Shown here piece by piece: positions 1 through 5,401 of a DNA stretch of 5,401 nt. Every line of letters begins with the position of its first letter. Positions within the stretch are counted from its first letter, which is position 1. Source of the DNA: Promethearchaeota archaeon (GTDB lineage Archaea > Asgardarchaeota > Lokiarchaeia > Sigynarchaeales > SOKP01); the NCBI GenBank assembly GCA_016839635.1, contig JAEOTV010000077.1:1-5401 (forward strand), in the 5' to 3' direction. The position numbers were made by a program, and so were the translations under genes. A model generated the notes under the pieces. The model saw only the letters and a list, made by a program, of their open reading frames with translations. It had not been told where the DNA came from and made no database searches.

Positions 1-202
1 AAGATTCTGCTATTATTGGATAAATTAAATTAGGAGAGATAAACTGAGAGAAAAATGTCAATGGATATCCTATGAAAAACATAGCTAATCCAAAGAGATT
101 AAATAATTTTGTTTTTAACATTCGATAGAATATATAAAAACCAATTAGTAGTAAAAGAATATAGCATAGCATTACAAATACAAAAATAATTTCAATAGCC
201 AT
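1..202 (-). CDS. Integral membrane protein of unknown function, N-terminal part (runs off left edge)
   Basis: Reading leftwards from the ATG at 202-200, the frame stays open for 67 codons to the window edge, so the C-terminus is missing. It begins MAIEIIFVFVMLCYILLL. Two strongly hydrophobic segments are visible, at about residues 3-25 and 33-55, separated by a short basic loop (YRMLKTK). This is the pattern of a polytopic membrane protein, with that loop probably cytoplasmic. An in-frame TAG at 214-212 shows the start cannot lie further upstream. No clear Shine-Dalgarno precedes it, so it may be nearly leaderless. It lies 93 bp after the MttB-like gene on the same strand. It could be a late operon member, but the AT-rich gap could equally hold its own promoter. 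I do not recognise the family. Nothing visible identifies it as a betaine or amine transporter. Confidence is good that it is coding, and none is claimed for function. Confidence 0.68.
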   Translation of the reverse strand, partial: MAIEIIFVFVMLCYILLLLIGFYIFYRMLKTKLFNLFGLAMFFIGYPLTFFSQFISPNLIYPIIAES

Positions 203-295
203 TATGAAAATCTAGTCTCTTAGGTAATAATCTTTAAAATATTCAACAGTTTAATTATTTAAAAATTTATATTTTTGCATAAATAGAGAAAGAAA
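203..295 (-). promoter_or_regulatory. Intergenic gap: possible T-rich termination signal and TATA-like promoter
   Basis: This 93-bp gap separates the MttB-like gene from the membrane-protein gene. Read leftwards, it opens just after the MttB stop with a pyrimidine-rich stretch (TTTCTTTCTCTATTT, about 292-278), which resembles archaeal T-rich terminators. It then holds AT-only TATA-like stretches: TATAAATTT near 265-273, and AATATTTTAAA at 233-243. The second would place transcription start close to the ATG at 202. In DNA this AT-rich such matches arise easily by chance, so both readings are weak. No strong hairpin or small ORF was seen here. Confidence 0.25.
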
Positions 296-1723
296 TTATT
301 TTAATTCTGATTTAACAATTTTATCAAACTCTTTCAATAAAATATTATCAATTGGTTTAATTGGACTTTTCTTTAATAACTTAATTGCTTCTTCTTTTGC
401 TCTACCTCTAGCTGATTTTGACCCATTTGCTTTCCATGAATCACGTGTCATTCTATCCACTATTGGGCTTGGAAAAAATAATTCTTTTCTAAAATACTTC
501 AATGTAGATGAATGAGATAATAATTCTTGTGTATTATCATAATCTTTTAGAATATCTGAAGCATATGGTGATCCATGATCTTCAATACCTTGAAGCATTC
601 TCTTAACCATTCCAACAATTTCATTATCAATAATTAACTTTTCAATACTTTGAGTTGATTCAAAATCGAGCATTCCAGGACCTGAAATCATATTAATCCC
701 AGCTAAACCCGCTAATAATGCCCCCATACCTGCTTCAAAACCAGCTTGACTATCAGGAACTTTAGAATCGCTAAGGGCCATGTATGCATGTGTAGGTAAA
801 TTCAAGAATTTTCCCAATTCAATATCACCTAGATTTATCATCATCGTCTCAATTGCACCCATTGGGGTCGTTCCATGTTTCATATCAAAAACAGCGGGAG
901 AGCCCCCCCATATCAAAGGTGCTCCGCTTTTTGTGAGTTGAGCAATTACTACTCCAGCAAGACATTCTGCACAATGCTGAGTAATCGATCCAATTAGTGT
1001 AATTGGAGCACTTGCTCCTGCTAAAGGCATTGAAACAAATTCTGAAGGGATCATACTTTTTGCTGCATCTATTAATGACTGAGTTGTAAGATCAGACCAT
1101 TTAAGAGGTGGACTAGGACATGCATCGAATATTGCAAGTGGTTTTCTTGCTAAATCATCTTCTGATAACCTACATGTTAATAGTATTTCTTTCATTATCG
1201 AGAAGCTTTCTTTGCGAAATGTTCCAGTTACAACTGGTTTATAACAATTAGATAATGCGAGATATAATCTATGCCAATCTTGAGCGTTTTTTGGCACGTC
1301 ATTGTAAATTAAGGCAGTACTCTGAGCATCAATATATTTCAATTGCTCTACAACTTTAGAGAATCTTATAAAATCTTTTGATATTCCTTCTCTAATATCT
1401 CCTGTTTCCTCATCAAGTATAAAAATTGCAGCAGAACCTGGATCAAAATTAACATTATCTTCCTTTAAAGAAATATGCTCATTACCCTCTCGATCGTAAA
1501 GGGTAATTTCACTTGGCACATTTTGTAGACATTTATCTATTAAATCCGGTGGAATAAAATAGCGCGAACCTTCATGATTCATACCATGCTGGTTAAATAA
1601 TTCAATTGCTTCATGATTCTCTATAAAAACTCCTTGATTTTCGAGAATCAATTTAGCTTCTTCCAAAATCTTGATTTTATGTTCATCATCTAATATTTTA
1701 ATCTTTGGTCTAATAATTGACAT
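296..1723 (-). CDS. MttB-superfamily (trimethylamine/glycine-betaine type) corrinoid methyltransferase, non-pyrrolysine
   Basis: The family transfers a methyl group from a methylated amine (trimethylamine in MttB, glycine betaine in MtgB, other quaternary amines in relatives) to the Co(I) centre of a partner corrinoid protein in the cytoplasm. At 475 residues it is full length for the family. Family signatures visible in order are: GSAAIFILD-type N-terminal core (96-104), YKPVVTG (161-167), PLAGASAPITLIG then QHCAECLAGVV (233-259), GAPLIWGGSP (267-276), SDSKVPDSQAGFE (318-330), SGPGMLDFESTQSIEKLI (347-364) and a C-terminal RDSW...G helix region (427-434). There is no in-frame TAG, so no pyrrolysine is encoded. 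From memory of the family, Pyl in true MttB sits just before the SDSK-like segment; here that residue is Leu317. This points to the MtgB-like branch, whose substrates vary, so the methyl donor cannot be named. The ATG at 1723 lies 28 bp after the homocysteine methyltransferase gene and has only a weak GTGTGA upstream. It is the last gene of the three-gene operon. Confidence 0.93.
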   Translation of the reverse strand: MSIIRPKIKILDDEHKIKILEEAKLILENQGVFIENHEAIELFNQHGMNHEGSRYFIPPDLIDKCLQNVPSEITLYDREGNEHISLKEDNVNFDPGSAAIFILDEETGDIREGISKDFIRFSKVVEQLKYIDAQSTALIYNDVPKNAQDWHRLYLALSNCYKPVVTGTFRKESFSIMKEILLTCRLSEDDLARKPLAIFDACPSPPLKWSDLTTQSLIDAAKSMIPSEFVSMPLAGASAPITLIGSITQHCAECLAGVVIAQLTKSGAPLIWGGSPAVFDMKHGTTPMGAIETMMINLGDIELGKFLNLPTHAYMALSDSKVPDSQAGFEAGMGALLAGLAGINMISGPGMLDFESTQSIEKLIIDNEIVGMVKRMLQGIEDHGSPYASDILKDYDNTQELLSHSSTLKYFRKELFFPSPIVDRMTRDSWKANGSKSARGRAKEEAIKLLKKSPIKPIDNILLKEFDKIVKSELK

Positions 1724-1751
1724 AAATTCACACTTTTGAGATTATTTTTTT

Positions 1752-2630
1752 TTAAATTGAATCAATAATTTTTCTTATAGCCATAATCGTTTTTGGGGAT
1801 GTACCACAACACCCTCCTACAATCTTTGCCCCATTTTTAATCATTTTATGAATATCGTTAACAAAATCCTCTACAGGTTGGTCATAATAAGTTTTATCAC
1901 CATTTACTCTGGGTTGACCAGCATTAGGTTTAACGGAGATAGGTTTGTCAGTATAGTCTTTAGCTATCTTTAGTAATTCAAGCATATCATTGGATCCTAA
2001 AGTACAGTTTGCTCCAATTACATCTACTTTTTCATTATTCAACGTTTCTATACATTTTTCTAATGAATCTCCCATTATCGTAAAGAACCCCCTTTTTGTC
2101 TTTTTATATGTAATTGAAGCAATCAAAGGCTTTTTAGAAATATCTCGTACTGCTTTTATAGCGGCTAACATCTCTTCTAGATCTGAAATTGTCTCAATAT
2201 GCCAAAGATCAATCCCATTTTCTAATAATTTTGCTTGAGCTGAAAAACTAGAATACCATTGACCACTAGATGCATTTCCTACTGGAGGTCTAAATTCACC
2301 TGTAGGGCCAATATCTCCAACAATTAAGCATCCAGAAGGACGAACTTCCTTGATATTTTTTAAAGCATTCTCAATAATCTTTTCTATTTGATCTTCAAGA
2401 TTATGATGCGATAAATTTAAGGGAGTTGAACCAAAAGTATTGGTCTGACACATATCTGAACCAGCATTATAATAAGATTGATGGATTTCAGAAATTACCT
2501 CTGGGTGTTCAATATTTAAGAGATCGGGGGTTTTTCCAGATACTAATCCTCTTTTAATAAGTTCACTACCAAATCCCCCATCAAAAAGTACAACCTTAGA
2601 ATCATCCTTTAACCAATCTTGGAATGACAT
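1752..2630 (-). CDS. Homocysteine S-methyltransferase (MetH N-terminal module / BHMT-type, zinc-dependent)
   Basis: The family moves a methyl group to the thiolate of zinc-bound homocysteine, yielding methionine. The donor may be methylcobalamin (MetH), betaine (BHMT) or S-methylmethionine (MmuM). The 292 residues make up a single TIM-barrel domain. Visible signatures are DGGFGSEL (17-24), TNTFG (63-67), GDIGPTGE (105-112), IETISD (145-150), the zinc ligand Cys209 in GANCTLG (206-212), PNAGQP (235-240), and zinc ligands Cys274 and Cys275 in GGCCGT (272-277). The spacing of the three cysteines is as in the Thermotoga MetH module. No folate, cobalamin or activation domain is fused. It sits 32 bp after the corrinoid-protein gene and 28 bp before the MttB-like gene. 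That context favours methyl-corrinoid as donor, as in MetH, over direct betaine use. Start ATG at 2630 is preceded by a weak GATGAT. The alternative role, BHMT or MmuM activity independent of the corrinoid protein, cannot be excluded from sequence alone. Confidence 0.93.
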   Translation of the reverse strand: MSFQDWLKDDSKVVLFDGGFGSELIKRGLVSGKTPDLLNIEHPEVISEIHQSYYNAGSDMCQTNTFGSTPLNLSHHNLEDQIEKIIENALKNIKEVRPSGCLIVGDIGPTGEFRPPVGNASSGQWYSSFSAQAKLLENGIDLWHIETISDLEEMLAAIKAVRDISKKPLIASITYKKTKRGFFTIMGDSLEKCIETLNNEKVDVIGANCTLGSNDMLELLKIAKDYTDKPISVKPNAGQPRVNGDKTYYDQPVEDFVNDIHKMIKNGAKIVGGCCGTSPKTIMAIRKIIDSI

Positions 2631-2662
2631 ACTATCATCTTTTATGAATAATTTAATTTATG

Positions 2663-3307
2663 TTAATCTAAAAGAGAATTAACTAATTTAACGGCATCAA
2701 TAGCATTTTCAGCAAAACCGTCAGCATTACAATCTACTACCCAAGTATTTGTTACAGGAGCGCCACCAAGAATTACTTTGAATTTGTTAGCTAGATTTTT
2801 CTCTTTTAGCAGTTCAATAACTTTCTTCTGACCCGTCATAGTGGTTGTTAATAAAGCAGAAACTCCAATGATATCGGCCTTTTTTTCAATTGCTTCCTCT
2901 ACTATTTTTTCAACCGAAACATCAGCTCCTAAATCATATACCTCATATCCATAGGCTCTTAACATTGTAGCTACAATAGTTTTTCCAATTGAATGAATAT
3001 CACCCTCAATGGTAGCTATAACTATCGTACCACGCGAAATTCTTTCTGATGCGTTTTTAAGATGGGGAATTAGAAGATCCAAACAATTTTGCATTATTTG
3101 GGCACCCCGCATTAACTCAGGTAAGAAATATTCACCATCTTCCCATAATTCTCCAATTTTTCGAATTCCTTCAGCGAAACCCTTTTCAATAACCTCAATT
3201 AAATTCAAATTTTCTTTTATGGCTTTATTTGCATATTCAACAGCTTTTTCTTCATCGAGATTCACAATAGCATTTGTAATTTCATCATAAAATTTATTAC
3301 TTGACAT
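2663..3307 (-). CDS. Corrinoid (cobalamin-binding) protein of the MtbC/MttC/MetH type
   Basis: This is a methyl carrier: its bound corrinoid accepts a methyl group from a substrate-specific methyltransferase and passes it to a second enzyme. At 214 residues it has the usual two-domain form. A helical cap of the MetH type covers about residues 5-85 and contains the GELWEDGEYFLPEL stretch (52-65). A Rossmann-like B12-binding domain follows from about 92 to 213. The base-off/His-on signature is intact: Asp103, His105 and Gly108 in EGDIHSIGK (101-109). His105 would be the lower cobalt ligand and Asp103 its relay partner. Ser150 in SALLTTT (150-156) matches the serine of the MetH triad, and Gly181-Gly182 lies in the VILGGAPVT loop (178-186). 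It is the first gene of the leftward operon, with a clear Shine-Dalgarno fixing the ATG at 3307. Its expected partners are the two downstream products. Which subfamily it belongs to (MtbC, MttC, MtgC) cannot be told by eye. Confidence 0.95.
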   Translation of the reverse strand: MSSNKFYDEITNAIVNLDEEKAVEYANKAIKENLNLIEVIEKGFAEGIRKIGELWEDGEYFLPELMRGAQIMQNCLDLLIPHLKNASERISRGTIVIATIEGDIHSIGKTIVATMLRAYGYEVYDLGADVSVEKIVEEAIEKKADIIGVSALLTTTMTGQKKVIELLKEKNLANKFKVILGGAPVTNTWVVDCNADGFAENAIDAVKLVNSLLD

Positions 3308-3314
3308 TCAAAAT

Positions 3315-3321
3315 CTCTCCT
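3315..3321 (-). promoter_or_regulatory. Shine-Dalgarno of the corrinoid-protein gene
   Basis: On the minus strand AGGAGAG lies 7 nt before the ATG at 3307. It complements the CCUCC core of the 16S rRNA 3' end. It is the best ribosome binding site in the window and supports this start. The two downstream operon genes have much weaker sites, which would fit translation from a shared transcript. Confidence 0.7.
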
Positions 3322-3366
3322 AGTTGTTAATCAAATTATAAATAAAATTCAATTAAAATAATATAT

Positions 3367-3383
3367 ATTTACATATAGTAAAT
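3367..3383. repeat. Inverted repeat next to the leftward TATA candidate (possible operator)
   Basis: The arms ATTTAC (3367-3372) and GTAAAT (3378-3383) are perfect reverse complements around a 5-bp ATATA centre. Its position just upstream of, and slightly overlapping, the putative TATA box of the methyltransferase operon would suit a regulator binding site. Six-base arms in such AT-rich sequence are expected by chance fairly often, and no second copy was noticed. Confidence 0.25.
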
Positions 3384-3462
3384 TAGAAAAAGCTTATTGT
3401 TGAATCGAAAAAAATATTTGCTAATTTTCTTTTTAAGATTTAGTTTGAATAAAAAAGTAAAT

Positions 3463-3467
3463 GTGAT
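3463..3467 (+). promoter_or_regulatory. Possible short Shine-Dalgarno of hisS
   Basis: GTGAT lies 3 nt before the ATG at 3471 and can pair with the AUCAC of the 16S 3' end, the common archaeal GGUGAU type. It is short and closely spaced, so it only weakly supports this start. The stronger support is that the protein begins at the expected distance before the conserved LRGMDDYYP motif. Confidence 0.3.
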
Positions 3468-3470
3468 TTC

Positions 3471-4835
3471 ATGTCAAAGAAGTTTTCTAAAGAACCCCTA
3501 AGAGGTATGGATGATTATTATCCTCCTGATTTACGTGAAGTTAATTGGATAATTGAAACTATAAGAGATGTAGTGGAGAGATATTGCTATGAGGAATATG
3601 AGACTCCGCAATTAGAACCAATTGAAATTTTTGCTGCTAAATCTTCTGATGAATTAGTTAATGAGCAATCATTTATTATAGAAAAAAAGAAAGGAGAAAG
3701 ACTTATTTTAATCCCTGAACTTACTCCTTCTTTAGCTCGAATGGTTGCAGCAAAGAGCCAAGAGTTAAAAAAACCTATTAGGTGGTTTTCAGTTCCAACA
3801 TGTTTTAGATATGAAAGACCGCAAAGAGGTCGTCGAAGGGCATTTAAGCAACCCAATGTAGATATTCTAGGTGAAGAGAGTCTTTATGGTGATTTAGAGA
3901 TATTTAATATAATTGTAGACATATTTACTGAATTTGGTGCTACTTCTCGCCAATTTCAAATATATTATAATAGTCGAAGATTTATGGATTCAGTCTGTAA
4001 GTTCATCCTTAGAGTAAGTGAAGATAAACTACCAAGGGTTTATAAAATATTAGATAAATCAGATAAAATGGAAGAGGAAGAGTATGAAAATTATGTAATT
4101 GATTCATTTCAAGATGAATTTATCACACAAGGAATATTCAAATTGAAGGATGCTAAAAGCGTTGACGAATTATTAAGTAAGTTTGATAATATTCCAGAAG
4201 AATTTTATAAATCTAATGGTTATATCGAGATAACTAATTTTGAACAATTACTAAAAGATGTGAATATATCTAATTATTGCACATTTTCTTCTGGGACAGT
4301 TCGAGGTCTTGATTACTACACTGGAATTATTTATGAAGTATTTGACACTGGAAAAGAAAATATTAGGAGTATTTTTGGTGGAGGTCGATATGATGATTTA
4401 TTATCGATATTTTCAGATGAAAAAATAACGGGTACAGGATTCGGTATGGGAGTTTATACACTTTCTTTATTTTTAAACACATATAAATTAATTCCAGAAG
4501 AGATTAAAGAGAAAGATCATAGTGACACTATTTTCATAGCATCGATAAGTGAAGATCTCTCAACATATGCTTTTGAAATAGCTAGGATTATTCGGGATGA
4601 GGATTTTCCTTGCATGATAGATTATAGATTTAAGAATCTTAAAAATCAGATAAAAAAAGCTAATGATTTAGGAATCACTATAGTTTTGATTGTAGGACCT
4701 GAAGAACTATCGGAAAAAAAGGTGACAATTAGAAATATGCTCACTCAAGAACAAAAGACAGTTGATTTAGATGAATTAATTGATGAGATCTATAATATTA
4801 TGGATGAATTAAGTGAAGATAATTTTGACCAATAA
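3471..4835 (+). CDS. hisS: Histidyl-tRNA synthetase (class II)
   Basis: The enzyme attaches histidine to tRNA-His using ATP, in the cytoplasm. The 454 residues form a complete class II HisRS, slightly longer than the roughly 420 of common bacterial forms. Visible elements in order are: motif 1 start PLRGMDDYYPPD (9-20); histidine-site PELTPSLARMV (82-92) with Glu83 and Thr85; motif 2 CFRYERPQRGRRRAFKQ (111-127) with Arg113 and Gln127; Asp131 in NVDILGEES; a variable insertion region (about 137-265); HisA motif RGLDYYTG (278-285) with catalytic Arg278; motif 3 GGGRYDDL (303-310) and GTGFGMGV (321-328); and an anticodon-binding domain (about 352-445) with a short acidic tail. Ile81 replaces the arginine usual in the LRPE motif. 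The ATG at 3471 puts motif 1 about nine residues in, as expected. It is monocistronic here, divergent from the methyltransferase operon and convergent with the metallophosphoesterase. It looks like a housekeeping gene and an accidental neighbour. Confidence 0.97.
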   Translation: MSKKFSKEPLRGMDDYYPPDLREVNWIIETIRDVVERYCYEEYETPQLEPIEIFAAKSSDELVNEQSFIIEKKKGERLILIPELTPSLARMVAAKSQELKKPIRWFSVPTCFRYERPQRGRRRAFKQPNVDILGEESLYGDLEIFNIIVDIFTEFGATSRQFQIYYNSRRFMDSVCKFILRVSEDKLPRVYKILDKSDKMEEEEYENYVIDSFQDEFITQGIFKLKDAKSVDELLSKFDNIPEEFYKSNGYIEITNFEQLLKDVNISNYCTFSSGTVRGLDYYTGIIYEVFDTGKENIRSIFGGGRYDDLLSIFSDEKITGTGFGMGVYTLSLFLNTYKLIPEEIKEKDHSDTIFIASISEDLSTYAFEIARIIRDEDFPCMIDYRFKNLKNQIKKANDLGITIVLIVGPEELSEKKVTIRNMLTQEQKTVDLDELIDEIYNIMDELSEDNFDQ

Positions 4836-4862
4836 AGATTTTATTTTATGATATCTGATTTT

Positions 4863-4879
4863 GTATTAAAAATTAATAC
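4863..4879. terminator. Hairpin in the convergent gap, possible terminator
   Basis: GTATTAA (4863-4869) and TTAATAC (4873-4879) form a perfect 7-bp stem with an AAA loop, 28 bp after the hisS stop. It lies between two convergent genes and so could serve either transcript. The stem has only one G-C pair and no long T tract follows on the plus strand, so it would be a weak intrinsic terminator. The T-rich ACTTTTTCCTT at 4927-4937 is an alternative archaeal-type stop signal for hisS. Confidence 0.35.
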
Positions 4880-4938
4880 TAATTCCTATTTCTTGGAAAA
4901 TCACCAATGATCAATTTTAGATTATAACTTTTTCCTTA

Positions 4939-5401
4939 TTAATAAATAATTTTTGAAAAATAATTAACTTGAAATGAAGTTAATTTTCCATCTTTGATTA
5001 CTATCTCTCGATACGCTCCTAATTTCCCAATTCTTTTAAAGGATTTCAATCCCAAGGCAGGAGTCTGAACTATGAAGGGACTATATTTTTGAATATTTAC
5101 ATTATTTATACAAATCTCAGAATAATCATCATAAAATACTGCAATTGATGAATCTTCCTTTTTTTCATCGTTAGAACTATTTGGTAAAGACTTTTTTAAT
5201 CTATATTCATTTAACATGTGTGTATGACCTGATATAGTAAGAGTACAATAATCATAACAAAAATTAATCAATTTCTCCCAATTAGAGGAAATCGTTACAT
5301 ATTTAATATTAAATTTATCATCAATACGTGCTTTTTCTGTTTTTCTCTTTAGACTTTTAAAATTTGATTCTCTGAACTGCTTTATTCTTATTTTTGTAAT
5401 T
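4939..5401 (-). CDS. Calcineurin-like metallophosphoesterase, C-terminal part (runs off right edge)
   Basis: Read leftwards, the frame is open without a stop from the window edge to the TAA at 4941-4939. That gives 153 visible codons, with the N-terminal metal-binding motifs outside the window. The identifying feature is TISGHTHM, whose GHTH (5229-5218) is the last metal-binding motif of calcineurin-type phosphoesterases, preceded by the usual hydrophobic strand (CTLTI). After it comes a polar Lys/Ser/Glu/Asp-rich insert, then PFIVQTPALG (with a conserved-looking TPALG), YREIVIKDGKL and a C-terminal strand, the usual closing beta-sheet. The stretch before GHTH is rich in Lys and Arg. An apparent start at 5271 is a TTG inside the domain, too close to GHTH to be the true N-terminus. 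Members of this superfamily hydrolyse phosphoesters or phosphoanhydrides with two metal ions; the substrate cannot be told. It is convergent with hisS, and no functional link is visible. Confidence 0.75.
   Translation of the reverse strand, partial: ITKIRIKQFRESNFKSLKRKTEKARIDDKFNIKYVTISSNWEKLINFCYDYCTLTISGHTHMLNEYRLKKSLPNSSNDEKKEDSSIAVFYDDYSEICINNVNIQKYSPFIVQTPALGLKSFKRIGKLGAYREIVIKDGKLTSFQVNYFSKIIY

Larger units (their letters stand above)
3308..3470. promoter_or_regulatory. Divergent promoter region between the methyltransferase operon and hisS
   Basis: This 163-bp gap separates two diverging transcription units and is almost entirely A/T. For the leftward operon, AAATATATATT on the minus strand (3360-3370) is a good archaeal TATA-box candidate. 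A start about 25 bp downstream, near 3335-3340, would give a leader of roughly 30 nt that includes the Shine-Dalgarno. For hisS, the T-rich TTTTTAAGATTTA (about 3430-3442) is a weaker candidate that would give a very short leader. An imperfect palindrome at 3367-3383 abuts the leftward TATA candidate. No small ORF was found, and I saw nothing resembling a cobalamin or SAM riboswitch. Confidence 0.5.

Noticed and set aside
296..1723. Pyrrolysine-containing MttB
   Set aside because: The reading frame contains no in-frame TAG, so no Pyl codon is read through.
1743..1753. Run of T on the plus strand as a terminator between two operon genes
   Set aside because: The operon is read on the minus strand, where this is a run of A just after the stop codon of the homocysteine methyltransferase. 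It cannot act as a T-tract terminator for that transcript.
1990..2238. Plus-strand open frame of 82 codons
   Set aside because: It lies entirely opposite the homocysteine methyltransferase gene, whose motifs are intact, and its product has no recognisable features; it is a shadow frame.
3009..3290. Plus-strand open frame of 93 codons
   Set aside because: It is antisense to the well-supported corrinoid-protein gene and its product resembles no family.
3308..3470. Cobalamin or SAM riboswitch in front of the corrinoid operon
   Set aside because: The leader is short and nearly all A/T, with no GC-rich stems and nothing resembling a B12-box or a SAM aptamer core.
3587..3856. Minus-strand open frame of 89 codons
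   Set aside because: It is antisense to the motif 2 region of hisS and has no independent support.
4939..5271. A complete 110-residue protein starting at 5271
   Set aside because: The start would be TTG, and the frame continues open upstream to the window edge. GHTH would lie only 15 residues from the start, so this is the tail of a longer phosphoesterase.

Overview
The window is AT-rich (about one third GC by eye) and densely coded, with short intergenic gaps. The layout suggests an archaeon: there are AT-rich TATA-like elements in the gaps, a compact operon of corrinoid-dependent methyl-transfer genes, and a stand-alone HisRS. Gene content and protein style would fit a Lokiarchaeia-like Asgard archaeon. 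That is an impression from the sequence, not a phylogenetic result, and an AT-rich anaerobic bacterium is not excluded.

Left edge (1-202, minus): the N-terminal 67 codons of an integral membrane protein that runs off the window, followed by a 93-bp gap. Centre-left (296-3307, minus): a tight three-gene operon read leftwards. It starts with a MtbC/MttC/MetH-type corrinoid protein, continues with a zinc-type homocysteine S-methyltransferase, and ends with a full-length MttB-superfamily methyltransferase with no in-frame amber codon. The gaps inside it are 32 and 28 bp. A 163-bp AT-rich divergent promoter region (3308-3470) separates it from hisS (3471-4835, plus), which encodes histidyl-tRNA synthetase. 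Beyond a 103-bp convergent gap with a perfect small hairpin lies the C-terminal part of a calcineurin-like metallophosphoesterase (4939 to the right edge, minus). No intergenic stretch exceeds 300 bp, and I saw no RNA gene, CRISPR array or mobile element.

The main point of interest is the operon. MttB-family enzymes demethylate a quaternary or tertiary amine onto a cobalamin protein. The homocysteine methyltransferase and the corrinoid protein correspond to the first and third modules of cobalamin-dependent methionine synthase (MetH). Placed together, they suggest a split methionine synthase in which an amine or betaine methyl donor replaces methyl-folate. Methyl groups would pass from the amine to Co(I) corrinoid and then to homocysteine, giving methionine. 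Each enzyme family is well supported by motifs; the combined pathway and the substrate are inference. The folate module and a reductive reactivation partner (the MetH AdoMet domain or a RamA-like protein) are not in this window.
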